Of a DNA stretch of 64,000 nucleotides, positions 42,618 to 50,594 are shown piece after piece; the first letter of the stretch is position 1, and every line of letters starts with the position of its first letter. Below the pieces are notes generated by a model. The model ran no database searches, was not told where the DNA came from, and saw only the letters and a program-made list of their open reading frames with translations. Source of the DNA: Collinsella sp. TM09-10AT (GTDB taxonomy: Bacteria > Actinomycetota > Coriobacteriia > Coriobacteriales > Coriobacteriaceae). The stretch spans positions 91,725-155,724 of the forward strand of contig NZ_QSOP01000002.1 in the NCBI RefSeq assembly GCF_003436275.1. The letters run 5' to 3'. A program made the position numbers and the translations under genes.

Positions 42618-43467
42618 GTTTGAGTTCAACAAGGGCAAGATGGTCCCGTATCCTTCTGGCGCCATCGTTCCCGACCGCGACCTGGGCCAGCGCCCGGCGC
42701 TCGAGTGCATCCACTTGGGCATTGAATTTGGCGGCCTTAAGGCAGTCGACGACTTTAGCCTGACCATCGGTAAGACCGAGATCGCCGGTCTGATCGGTCC
42801 CAACGGTGCCGGTAAGACCACGGTCTTCAACCTGCTCACCAAGGTGTACCAGCCCACGCACGGTACTATCCTGCTCGACGGCGAGGACACCTCGGGCAAG
42901 TCGGTCTATCAGGTCAACCGTATGGGTATCGCCCGTACCTTCCAGAACATTCGCCTGTTCAACACCATGACGGTGGAGGACAACGTTAAGGTCGGCCTGC
43001 ACAACCAGGAGCGCTACTCTGGTTTTGAGGGCGTGCTGCGTCTGCCGACGTACTGGAAGCACGAGAAGGCCGCCCACGAGCGCGCCATGGAGCTGCTGTC
43101 CATCTTTGATATGGAGCACCTGGCAAACGAGCAGGCCGGCTCGCTGCCTTACGGCGCCCAGCGTCGTCTGGAGATCGTCCGCGCGCTTGCCACCAACCCC
43201 AAACTGCTGCTGCTCGACGAGCCTGCCGCCGGCATGAACCCGTCCGAGACCGCGGAGCTCATGGAGAACATCGTCAAGATCCGCGACACCTTTGGCATCG
43301 CCATTATGCTTATCGAGCATGATATGTCGCTCGTCATGAACATCTGCGAGGGCATCTGCGTGCTCAACTTTGGTAAGGTCATCGCCAAGGGCACGGCCGA
43401 GGAGATCCAGAACAACGATGCCGTAATTGAGGCATATCTGGGCAAGCAGGATAAGGGGGAGAACTAA
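42607..43467 (+). CDS. livG: Branched-chain amino acid ABC transporter ATP-binding protein LivG
   Basis: A 286-aa ABC ATPase. Walker A is GPNGAGKT (64-71). The signature region reads LPYGAQRRLEI, the usual LivG variant of LSGGQ. Walker B LLLLDEPAAGM and switch His in LIEHDM follow. The N-terminal 30 residues before the first strand are longer than in most LivG proteins. AAGGAGG precedes ATG 42607, inside the end of livM. It forms a heterodimer with LivF to drive import. Confidence 0.94.
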   Translation: MPSKFEFNKGKMVPYPSGAIVPDRDLGQRPALECIHLGIEFGGLKAVDDFSLTIGKTEIAGLIGPNGAGKTTVFNLLTKVYQPTHGTILLDGEDTSGKSVYQVNRMGIARTFQNIRLFNTMTVEDNVKVGLHNQERYSGFEGVLRLPTYWKHEKAAHERAMELLSIFDMEHLANEQAGSLPYGAQRRLEIVRALATNPKLLLLDEPAAGMNPSETAELMENIVKIRDTFGIAIMLIEHDMSLVMNICEGICVLNFGKVIAKGTAEEIQNNDAVIEAYLGKQDKGEN

Positions 43468-44181
43468 ATGGCAGAGCCGATGCTTTCCGTCTACAACATC
43501 AACGTCTGGTACGGCGCTATCCACGCCATCAAGGACATCTCCTTTAACGTCAACGAGGGCGAGATCGTGGCCCTGATCGGCGCGAACGGCGCCGGTAAGT
43601 CCACGACGCTTAAAACCATCTCGGGCCTGCTGCGTTCCAAGACCGGCTCCATCAAGTTTATGGGCGAGGACATTACCCATACGCCTGCCGATAAACTGGT
43701 GGGCAAGGGCCTGGCCCAGGTTCCCGAGGGCCGTCGCGCCTTTTTGCAGATGACGGTCGAGGAGAACCTGGAGATGGGCGCCTACACGCAGCCCAAGTCC
43801 ACGGTGGCTCCGGGCCTTGAGCGCGTCTACGAGCAGTTCCCGCGCCTTAAGGAGCGCCGTCGCCAGGTCGCCGGCACCCTTTCGGGCGGCGAACAGCAGA
43901 TGCTCGTTATGGGGCGCGCCCTTATGAGCAACCCCAAGCTGCTCATGCTCGACGAGCCTTCCATGGGCCTGGCGCCGATTCTGATTGAGCAGATTTTCCA
44001 GATTGTCGAGGACCTGCACAAGGCCGGCACCACGGTGCTTCTGGTCGAGCAGAATGCGCAGATGGCGCTCTCGATCGCCACACGCGGCTACGTGCTCGAG
44101 ACCGGCAAGATCACCATGACTGGCACCGGCCAAGAGCTCCTGCACGACGATAACGTCCGCAAAGCCTACCTGGGCGGTTAA
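43468..44181 (+). CDS. livF: Branched-chain amino acid ABC transporter ATP-binding protein LivF
   Basis: A 237-aa ABC ATPase. Walker A GANGAGKS (38-45), signature LSGGEQQML, Walker B LLMLDEPSMGL, switch His region LVEQNAQ (with Gln at that place, normal for LivF). PEGRRAFLQMTVEENLEMGA is characteristic. It begins right after the livG stop with GGGGGAG upstream and ends the operon; a 12-bp hairpin follows 3 nt after the stop. Confidence 0.94.
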   Translation: MAEPMLSVYNINVWYGAIHAIKDISFNVNEGEIVALIGANGAGKSTTLKTISGLLRSKTGSIKFMGEDITHTPADKLVGKGLAQVPEGRRAFLQMTVEENLEMGAYTQPKSTVAPGLERVYEQFPRLKERRRQVAGTLSGGEQQMLVMGRALMSNPKLLMLDEPSMGLAPILIEQIFQIVEDLHKAGTTVLLVEQNAQMALSIATRGYVLETGKITMTGTGQELLHDDNVRKAYLGG

Positions 44182-44184
44182 CTA

Positions 44185-44212
44185 GTTACGCGGTTTTACC
44201 AAACCGCGTAAC
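44185..44212 (+). terminator. 12-bp perfect hairpin directly after livF
   Basis: GTTACGCGGTTT (44185-44196) and AAACCGCGTAAC (44201-44212) close on the 4-nt loop TACC. The stem begins 3 nt after the livF stop. The following bases (GGCTCG) lack a T run, so termination may be partial or Rho-assisted, or rely on the next structure, which ends in GGGTTTTCG. Confidence 0.65.
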
Positions 44213-44226
44213 GGCTCGACGCTGCA

Positions 44227-44326
44227 AGCCCGCCAGAGCGGCAATCTGCCTTTCAACTTCGGCGGCATGACCAGAAGGTCAATGCCGCCTCGTTTCAAGG
44301 CACCTTGCTCGCTCTGGCGGGTTTTC
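44227..44326 (+). terminator. Nested two-level stem ending in a T run
   Basis: The outer stem pairs AGCCCGCCAGAGCG (44227-44240) with CGCTCTGGCGGGTT (44310-44323). Inside it GGCGGCAT-GACC (about 44261-44272) pairs with GGTC-A-ATGCCGCC (about 44277-44289) over loop AGAA. The right outer arm runs into TTTTCG, so it can act as a large terminator for the liv operon. The complexity is more than a terminator needs. Confidence 0.6.
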
Positions 44327-44380
44327 GCTGTCGTTGCCAAAACATCGACGTTGTGGCAGATGCCAACGACTATTCCCTTT

Positions 44381-44449
44381 AAGTTGCGGTGGAATAGGGA
44401 CTAAATGGGAGCCTCAGAGGTCAAAAGAGTCCTTATTCCACCGCAACTT
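44381..44449. repeat. 22-bp inverted repeat with 25-nt loop upstream of cutC
   Basis: Arms 44381-44402 and 44428-44449 are reverse complements at 21 of 22 positions (the exception is a G-T change that still pairs as G-U). The arm core is TTGCGGTGGAATA. The loop (44403-44427) holds no T run and the structure ends about 60 nt before the cutC start. It looks like a small mobile-type repeat or a large operator rather than a terminator. Confidence 0.75.
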
Positions 44450-44507
44450 CATGGGGGTGTGTGACAATGCCCGTCGGAAAACATCTGCTGTCTTTGGGGG
44501 TCTAGCT

Positions 44508-45185
44508 ATGCTGTACGAGTTTTGTGCCGAGAACTTTGAGCGTGTGCCGGCGGCTATCGATGCCGGTGCTAAGCGCATCGAGTTGTGCGACAACCTTGCC
44601 GTCGGTGGTACCACGCCCTCGGCCGGCGTTATCAGCACTACGGTCAGCTATGCTCACGAGCATGACGCGCGAGTGATGTGCATGATTCGCCCGCGTGGCG
44701 GTGACTTTCACTACAACCAGGACGAGCTGCGCATGATGGAGATGGACTTGGGTCTTGCCGTGAGCGCCGGCGTTGACGGCCTGGTCTTTGGCTGCTGCAA
44801 GCCCTGTGCCGGCGGCTGGGCGCTCGACGAGCTCACCCTCGGCGCCCTCGTGATGGCTACGGGCTGCGCGACCGAGGAGTGCAAGCGCGGGGCCATCGAT
44901 ATCACCTTCCACATGGCCTTTGACCAGCTCTCGCCCGAGGCTCAGCTGGACGCCATTGACACACTCGCCGACTGCGGCATCACGCGCATCCTGACGCATG
45001 GTGGTGCTGCCGGAACGCCGATCGAGGACAACCTGGAGCACCTGTCGCGTCTTGTCGAGTATGCGGGCGACCGCCTGACCATCCTTCCCGGCGGCGGCAT
45101 TTCTACGGCCAACCGCGATACCGTGGCGGCGGCATTGAGCGTCTCCGAGCTCCATGGCACCAAGATCGTGCCGCTGGAGGCGTAA
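44508..45185 (+). CDS. cutC: CutC family protein
   Basis: A 225-aa TIM-barrel protein. FCAENFERVPAAIDAGAKRI, ELCDNLAVGGTTPS, MIRPRGGDFHYN, FHMAFDQ and RILTHGGA are all conserved CutC blocks. CutC was linked to copper tolerance in bacteria, but its biochemical role is still unsettled. I chose ATG 44508 because GGGGGTC lies eight bases upstream; the frame is open further left, through the long hairpin, but nothing there resembles CutC. The next gene starts 4 nt after the stop, so the two form an operon. Confidence 0.9.
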   Translation: MLYEFCAENFERVPAAIDAGAKRIELCDNLAVGGTTPSAGVISTTVSYAHEHDARVMCMIRPRGGDFHYNQDELRMMEMDLGLAVSAGVDGLVFGCCKPCAGGWALDELTLGALVMATGCATEECKRGAIDITFHMAFDQLSPEAQLDAIDTLADCGITRILTHGGAAGTPIEDNLEHLSRLVEYAGDRLTILPGGGISTANRDTVAAALSVSELHGTKIVPLEA

Positions 45186-45188
45186 CCC

Positions 45189-45986
45189 GTGGCGCTGGTA
45201 TTTGACGTTCAGCAGGCGAACGGTAAGCCCGACGACAACCGGCGCCCTGGCACCGCGTGTCCCTTTTGCGATACCGAGGAACTTGCCGATATCATCCGGC
45301 GCGATGGTGACTGCATCTGGCTCGAGAATAAGTTCAAGACCCTGCGCGCCACCCGTCAAACCGTGCTGATCGAGTCGGCCGATCACGATGCCGACCTGGT
45401 GATCTATGAGCCGGATGAACTCCACCATGTGATGCGGTTTGCCCTGGGTTGCTGGCAGCAGATGATCGATTCACAGCAGTATCGCAGCGTTCTCATGTAC
45501 AAGAACAAGGGTCCGCTCTCGGGCGGTAGTCTCGTTCATCCGCACATGCAGATTGTGGGTTTGGAGCAGGAAGACGGCTACACTTCGCTGACTTCCGCCA
45601 ATTTCGAAGGCATCAATGTCTGGCAACAGGGGAGAATCTCGGTCAATATCTCAACCGAACCGATCATGGGGTTCTTTGAGATCAACGTTTCAGCCCCGCA
45701 GGGAATCGCCGCCAGCGATGACGCACGAGACCAAGCCGAGGCGGATCTCTTTGCCGATGCGATCCAGGTAGCTCTGCGCTATATCCTAAACGAGCACCAC
45801 GGTGGTCGCGCAGAGTCGTACAACTTGTTCTTCTATCACCTGGGCGGTCGGACCATTGCCAAGGCGCTGCCGCGTTGGGTGGTTTCGCCCTACTTTGTCG
45901 GCTATCGTTTGGCCCAAGTCAATGCCGAGACGACGCTCGATATCGATGCTGAGCGTCTGCGTGCGCATCTGGAAACGCTCGTATAG
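45189..45986 (+). CDS. HIT/GalT-like nucleotidyl-transferase or hydrolase (DUF4931-like)
   Basis: A 265-aa protein of the HIT/galactose-1-phosphate uridylyltransferase fold. A zinc-type CPFC (24-27) and a catalytic HPHMQ (117-121; GalT has HPHxQ) are in place, with GGSLVHPH around the nucleophile His. The shorter length and the absence of other GalT motifs point to the DUF4931 branch. GalT enzymes move UMP between sugar phosphates; the substrate here is unknown. The start is GTG 45189, after GGAGGC in the end of cutC. No galactose genes are adjacent. Confidence 0.78.
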   Translation: MALVFDVQQANGKPDDNRRPGTACPFCDTEELADIIRRDGDCIWLENKFKTLRATRQTVLIESADHDADLVIYEPDELHHVMRFALGCWQQMIDSQQYRSVLMYKNKGPLSGGSLVHPHMQIVGLEQEDGYTSLTSANFEGINVWQQGRISVNISTEPIMGFFEINVSAPQGIAASDDARDQAEADLFADAIQVALRYILNEHHGGRAESYNLFFYHLGGRTIAKALPRWVVSPYFVGYRLAQVNAETTLDIDAERLRAHLETLV

Positions 45987-46016
45987 CAAGACTAACACCC
46001 GCGTAATGCGGACAGC

Positions 46017-47015
46017 CTAGCGCGCCATGGCGTCGCGGCCGGCTTCGACCCGCTTGCGCTGTTTGGTGCGCTCCTCGCAGGTTAGGCACTCAAAGAGATG
46101 CCCGATAATCGAGGCCAGCACCTGCTGAAACAGCGTGCCGCACATGACGGGGAACACGACCTCGCCCGGAAAGTACTGCGTGGCGATGACGGCACCCGAA
46201 GAGATGTTGCGCATGCCGCAGGTAAAGCACATGGTAGTCGTCTCGCTATATGGCAGATGCAGCGCACGTGCGACCAGAAAACCGACGACAAAGCCGCTGA
46301 TGGCGAAGACCAAAATAAAGAGGGCGACTTCCAGGCGCACCGCGTTTATGTGCAGCACGTACTCGCTCATAGCGGTGGAGTTGGACGCGATGACGCCCAT
46401 CATCATGAACTTGCAGGCGGGCGAGAGCACGGGAGAGAGTTTCTCGTGGCCCCAGCCGCGCGTGAGTTCATTGATGGCAATACCGAGCACAGCGGGGATG
46501 GCGATCATAAAGGCCATGTTCTGCATCATGCTCGGCACGTCGATCGAGACGGTGGCGCCCAGCAGGAGCTTGAGCGTAAGCGGAATCGTCACAGGTGAGA
46601 TGACCGAGGACGTCAGGATGATGGTGAGCGCGAGCGGGCCGTTGCCGCCGAACATGCTGATCCACATAAAAGCGGTGACGGCCACGGGCACGCTGTATTC
46701 GAGCACAATGCCGCAGACAAGGTTGGGGTTGGAGCCAAAGAAGAGTGACCCCATGGCATACGCCGCGATGGGAATAAGCACCGCCGAGACGAGCAGCGCC
46801 AAGACTAGGTGCAACGGACGGCGGAACACCTCGGTTACCTGGTGAAAGGTGTTGCTGAGCGCACCCTGAAACGTCATAAAGGCAAACAAGGTGGGAACGA
46901 TGGGCTTGAGTACGCCAATCTGTTGGGGAAAGAGCACGCCGAGTGCCACGCAAATCGGAACGATGACCTGCATGTGCCCCGCGAGAAACTTGCCCAGTCC
47001 AACCCATTGCTTCAT
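46017..47015 (-). CDS. Bile acid:sodium symporter (BASS/SBF) family transporter
   Basis: A 332-aa membrane protein with about nine or ten helices. FMTFQGALSNTF, LEYSVPVAVTAFMWISMFGG, and the paired regions IASNSTAMSEYV and CFTCGMRNISSGAVIATQYF fit the SBF fold, where two crossed helices bind substrate and sodium. Known members carry bile acids, pantoate or other organic anions; gut Coriobacteria meet bile acids, but this does not settle the substrate. The C-terminus has CLTCEERTKQRKR, a short basic tail with a CxxC. ATG 47015 is the best start, though AAAGGGAG sits 12 nt upstream, a long spacing. The gene is convergent with the HIT-like gene and divergent from recJ. Confidence 0.8.
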   Translation of the reverse strand: MKQWVGLGKFLAGHMQVIVPICVALGVLFPQQIGVLKPIVPTLFAFMTFQGALSNTFHQVTEVFRRPLHLVLALLVSAVLIPIAAYAMGSLFFGSNPNLVCGIVLEYSVPVAVTAFMWISMFGGNGPLALTIILTSSVISPVTIPLTLKLLLGATVSIDVPSMMQNMAFMIAIPAVLGIAINELTRGWGHEKLSPVLSPACKFMMMGVIASNSTAMSEYVLHINAVRLEVALFILVFAISGFVVGFLVARALHLPYSETTTMCFTCGMRNISSGAVIATQYFPGEVVFPVMCGTLFQQVLASIIGHLFECLTCEERTKQRKRVEAGRDAMAR

Positions 47016-47177
47016 ATGCGCTTGTGACTCCCTTTGCCCGTGAACCCGTTTTGAATGGATATGCTAGACGCTCGCATGCGTCCGTGCGTCAGAAACGCTC
47101 GAATATTTCGAGGCTATTACCGGCATCGTTTACCGAAACCGCGGCGTGCTGCGGCGATTTGCGTCTGCTCTGCACGG

Positions 47178-47183
47178 TATAAT
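47178..47183 (+). promoter_or_regulatory. Probable -10 box for the recJ-rel operon
   Basis: A perfect TATAAT lies 57 nt before the small ORF and 109 nt before the recJ start. No close match to TTGACA sits 16-18 bases upstream (the bases there read CGATTT), so the -35 is weak. The predicted transcript would start near 47190 and include the 21-codon ORF and a small GCCTGC-CGAA-GCGGGC hairpin. Confidence 0.55.
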
Positions 47184-47239
47184 AAATCCGTTCAACAGAT
47201 CTGCCTGCCGAAGCGGGCATACACAGAGGACTCATCGCT

Positions 47240-47305
47240 ATGAACCGTGAGAGGTATCGCGGCGACCTGCCCCTATCGGGGGTGGGCGCCTATGTCATCG
47301 CTTAA
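47240..47305 (+). CDS. 21-codon upstream ORF overlapping the recJ start
   Basis: ATG 47240 has AGAGGA about eight bases upstream and reads MNRERYRGDLPLSGVGAYVI plus one Ala before TAA 47303-47305. Its last 14 bases overlap the recJ start (ATG 47292) in another frame, and its own codons supply the recJ ribosome site (GGGGGTGGG). This layout fits translational coupling: ribosomes finishing the small ORF would restart on recJ. It is unclear whether the peptide itself matters. Evidence is positional only; the length is too short for codon statistics. Confidence 0.45.
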   Translation: MNRERYRGDLPLSGVGAYVIA

Positions 47306-50300
47306 GACGACGCATCGCTGGGCAGTCGCTCGGCAAAACCCCGAGCTCGAAAAGGAGTTTTCGGCTGGCCTGGGCATACCCGGGCTGGTGGCGCGCATTA
47401 TGGTTGCGCACGGCATTACATCCATCGAAGAAGGCCAGCTGTTTTTGACGCCTTCGCTCGATCGCGACTGGGCCGACCCGCTCGTTATTCCGGGCATGGC
47501 GGTCGTCGCCGACCGCGTTGAGCGCGCTATTCGCAGCCACGAGCACATTGCGGTCTTTGGCGATTTTGATGTTGACGGTATTACGTCGACCTGCCTGTTG
47601 ACCGAGGCATTGCGCACGTTTGGCGCCGATGTCACGCCGTTTATTCCGCATCGCTTTGACGAGGGCTACGGCCTGTCGCGTGCGGCGCTCGACCGCGTCA
47701 ACGAGCTCGCCCAACCCAACCTGATTGTGACCGTCGATAACGGTATTGCCGCCAAGGAAGAGGTTTCCTATCTGGAGAGCCTGGGGATCGATTTGGTGGT
47801 CACGGACCATCACGAGCCCTCCGACCAGGTGCCGCAGGGCGTGCCCCTGACCGACCCCAAGCTCGAGGACGAGGGTCCCTCGCGCGAGCTTGCCGGTGCC
47901 GGCGTGGCGCTCAAGCTGGTGCAGGTCCTGGGCGAGCGTTTGGGCAAGCCGTCGTATTGGCGTTCGCTGATAGAGGTCGCAGCGCTGGGCACCGTGTCCG
48001 ACATGATGCCGCTCACGCCCGAGAATCGCGCACTGGTCGCCGAGGGCATCCAGCAGATGCGCGTGACGGCCCGCCCCGGCTATATCGCGCTTGCCGCACT
48101 TGCCAAGGCCGACCTTTCTACCATTACGGCCGACGGCCTGTCGTTTTCGCTCATCCCTCGTCTGAATGCTGCCGGCCGCATGGCTGATCCCAAGCTGGCG
48201 CTCGACCTGCTGCTTGCCCGCGACCCCATCGAAGCGAGCACTCTTGCCGCCGAGCTCGAGGAAATCAATCGCCAACGCCGCGAGATCGAGGCCGAGCTTA
48301 CGCGCGATGCCATGGCGAAGGTCGAGGAGACTTATGACGGCGGGCGCGCAATCGTCGTGGGTGGCGAGGGCTGGCACGAGGGCGTCAAGGGCATCGTGGC
48401 AAGCCGTCTGACCAACCGCTATCACGTGCCGGCGCTACTGTTCTCGATCGAGGACGGTATCGCGCGCGGCTCTGGTCGCTCGGTGGGCAAAGTTAACCTG
48501 TTTGACGCCGTCGAGCGCTGTTCCGACCTGCTGATTCGTCGCGGCGGACATGCCGGTGCGGTGGGTGTGACCATCGAGGCATCCAAGCTCGATGAGTTCC
48601 GCCGCCGCCTTTCCGCCGTGCTATCGGAGCTTCCCGCCGAGGACTTTGAAGACACCGACGAGGTCGCCGCCACCGTCGACCTTTCCGAGCTGAATATCGA
48701 GACCATCGAGCAGATCTCCCGTCTTGAGCCGTTTGGCCAGGGCAACAAGGTGCCGCTGCTGGCTGCCGAGGGCGTGACGATGTGCGACCGCGCCGTGGTG
48801 GGCAAAACCGGCGAGCACATGCGCTTTGTGGCGACCGATGGCGCCGCGAGTGTGCCGGCCATTATGTTCCGCGTGCCGCAGATCGATAAGCTCATCAATT
48901 GCGATAGCGCCGTCGACTTGGTGTTCGAGGCCGTGGCCGAGCATTGGCAAGGTCGCGTAAAGCCAAAGCTCATGATCAAGGATGTTCTGGTTCGCGATAC
49001 CACGCTGCCCAGCGTCGATGATCCGGCGTGCGAGCTTCGCCGCGGCGTGCAGCCGGCGGATTCTGGCCTGCGCCTGGAGTCGCGTAAACGCGAGACGCTC
49101 GCCCAGCTTTCCTATACCGAGCTCACGCGCTCGCTTATCCATAGCTTTATCGGATCGAACCAGCCGCACCGCGCGCAGGTTGAGGCGCTCGATGCCTTGG
49201 CCGACCACCAGAGCGTCTTGGCCGTTATGGGAACGGGCCGCGGCAAGTCTCTCATCTTCCATGTACATGCTGCGCGCGAGGCTGTCCTTCGCGGACGTGC
49301 GAGCATCTTTGTCTATCCGCTGCGCGCGCTTGTTGCCGACCAGGCCTATCACCTCTCGTCGACGATGGCAGCGCTTGGCATTGGCGTTGGCGTGCTGACC
49401 GGCGAGACCGTGGAGGCCGCACGCGATGATGTGTTCGCCGGCCTAGCTTCGGGCCGCACCGGTATCGTGCTCACGACGCCCGAGTTCCTATCTATCCACC
49501 GTGACCGCTTCGCGCGTTCGGGCCGCATCGGCTTTGTCGTTATCGATGAGGCGCACCACGCCGGCCTTGCCAAGGGCGGCGACCGCAGCGCCTATCTCGA
49601 CATGCCCGATATCCTCAAAGCCCTGGGCGACCCGGTTGTTATGGCTGCGACGGCCACCGCGACGGCTCCGGTCGTGGCCGAGCTTGCCCGCATGCTGCCG
49701 ATTACTCGCACGGTGGTCGACGAGACGGTGCGCGAGAACCTGCAGCTCGAGGACGACCGCGACCTTGCGAGCCGCGAGAACCGTTTGGTGTCGATCGTGG
49801 CGACGGGGGAGAAGACCGTCATTTACGTCAATTCGCGCGACCAGTCCGTGGCGCTCGCCAAGACGTTGCGCAAGCGTGTGCCCGATTGCGCAACCCATAT
49901 CGCGTTCTATAACGCGGGGCTTGCGCGCTCCGATCGCCGCCGCGTGGAGGAAGCATTCCGAGACGGAAGCCTCAGCTGCATCGTCTCGACCTCTGCCTTT
50001 GGCGAGGGTGTCAATCTGCCCGATATCCGCCATGTCGTGCTGTACCACATGCCGTTTGGCGCCATTGAGTTCAACCAGATGAGCGGGCGTGCCGGTCGTG
50101 ACGGACAGCCCGCCGTGATCCACCTGCTCTATTCGTCGCGCGACGCCCGCATCAACGAGCGCCTGCTCGACTGCTACGCACCCGAGCGCGACGAACTCGT
50201 CACACTCTATCGTGCGTTGCAGACCATGTGGCGCTCCAACCGCGGTAAGACCGGGGATGATTCATTCTGCGCAAGCGATATCGACATCGCGCAGATGTGC

Positions 50301-50579
50301 CTTGCCATCGATGCTCGCACGCCGGTCGACGAGCGCTCGGTGGAAAGTGGCCTGGGAATCTTCGAAGAGCTTGGTTTCTGTCGCATTTCGGGGTTTGACG
50401 ACACCCGTCGCATCGCGATGGCCGAAAACCCCGGCCGTGTGCAATTGAGCAGGTCAATTCGCTATTTGGAGGGCTTGCGCTCGCGCATGGAGTTCTCGGC
50501 TTTCCGGAGTTGGGCGCTCGATTCGTGCGCTTCTGATATGCTAGCCAAAGTTAACCGCCCGATCGTACCGCGGGCCTAG
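47292..50579 (+). CDS. recJ: RecJ exonuclease fused to a RecQ-like helicase
   Basis: A 1095-aa fusion. The N-terminal half is single-strand-specific 5'-3' exonuclease RecJ: DHH-family motifs VFGDFDVDG (DFDVDG 91-96) and VTDHHEP (171-176), then SFSLIPRLNAAGRMADPKLA, GWHEGVKGIVASRL, and RSVGKVNLFDA with RRGGHAGAVGVTI (DHHA1). The C-terminal half is a superfamily 2 helicase: GTGRGKS (about 647-653), YPLRALVADQAY, VVIDEAHHAG, MAATATATAP, TSAFGEGVNLP and QMSGRAGRDGQ, of RecQ-like type without an obvious RQC zinc region. Separate RecJ and RecQ cooperate in recombination in other bacteria, so the fusion is functionally sensible. ATG 47292 follows GGGGGTGGG. rel starts 15 nt after the stop. Confidence 0.9.
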   Translation: MSSLKTTHRWAVARQNPELEKEFSAGLGIPGLVARIMVAHGITSIEEGQLFLTPSLDRDWADPLVIPGMAVVADRVERAIRSHEHIAVFGDFDVDGITSTCLLTEALRTFGADVTPFIPHRFDEGYGLSRAALDRVNELAQPNLIVTVDNGIAAKEEVSYLESLGIDLVVTDHHEPSDQVPQGVPLTDPKLEDEGPSRELAGAGVALKLVQVLGERLGKPSYWRSLIEVAALGTVSDMMPLTPENRALVAEGIQQMRVTARPGYIALAALAKADLSTITADGLSFSLIPRLNAAGRMADPKLALDLLLARDPIEASTLAAELEEINRQRREIEAELTRDAMAKVEETYDGGRAIVVGGEGWHEGVKGIVASRLTNRYHVPALLFSIEDGIARGSGRSVGKVNLFDAVERCSDLLIRRGGHAGAVGVTIEASKLDEFRRRLSAVLSELPAEDFEDTDEVAATVDLSELNIETIEQISRLEPFGQGNKVPLLAAEGVTMCDRAVVGKTGEHMRFVATDGAASVPAIMFRVPQIDKLINCDSAVDLVFEAVAEHWQGRVKPKLMIKDVLVRDTTLPSVDDPACELRRGVQPADSGLRLESRKRETLAQLSYTELTRSLIHSFIGSNQPHRAQVEALDALADHQSVLAVMGTGRGKSLIFHVHAAREAVLRGRASIFVYPLRALVADQAYHLSSTMAALGIGVGVLTGETVEAARDDVFAGLASGRTGIVLTTPEFLSIHRDRFARSGRIGFVVIDEAHHAGLAKGGDRSAYLDMPDILKALGDPVVMAATATATAPVVAELARMLPITRTVVDETVRENLQLEDDRDLASRENRLVSIVATGEKTVIYVNSRDQSVALAKTLRKRVPDCATHIAFYNAGLARSDRRRVEEAFRDGSLSCIVSTSAFGEGVNLPDIRHVVLYHMPFGAIEFNQMSGRAGRDGQPAVIHLLYSSRDARINERLLDCYAPERDELVTLYRALQTMWRSNRGKTGDDSFCASDIDIAQMCLAIDARTPVDERSVESGLGIFEELGFCRISGFDDTRRIAMAENPGRVQLSRSIRYLEGLRSRMEFSAFRSWALDSCASDMLAKVNRPIVPRA

Positions 50580-50594
50580 GGGAAGGGGACCTCG

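Larger units (their letters stand above)
44182..44507. other. Densely folded non-coding region between livF and cutC
   Basis: No gene is supported here. From left to right it holds: a 12-bp hairpin (44185-44212); a nested cruciform-like structure (44227-44323); and a 22-bp long hairpin (44381-44449). Most of the 326 bases can therefore pair. The cutC promoter and ribosome site (GGGGGTC, 44495-44501) lie in the last part. Confidence 0.6.

Noticed and set aside
40623..42899. Open frame of 758 codons on the minus strand across livH, livM and livG
   Set aside because: It spans three well-supported genes in antisense. The His/Asp/Gly/Arg-rich text is a codon-bias artefact.
42568..44145. Open frame of 525 codons on the minus strand across livG and livF
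   Set aside because: Antisense to two complete ABC ATPase genes with all motifs.
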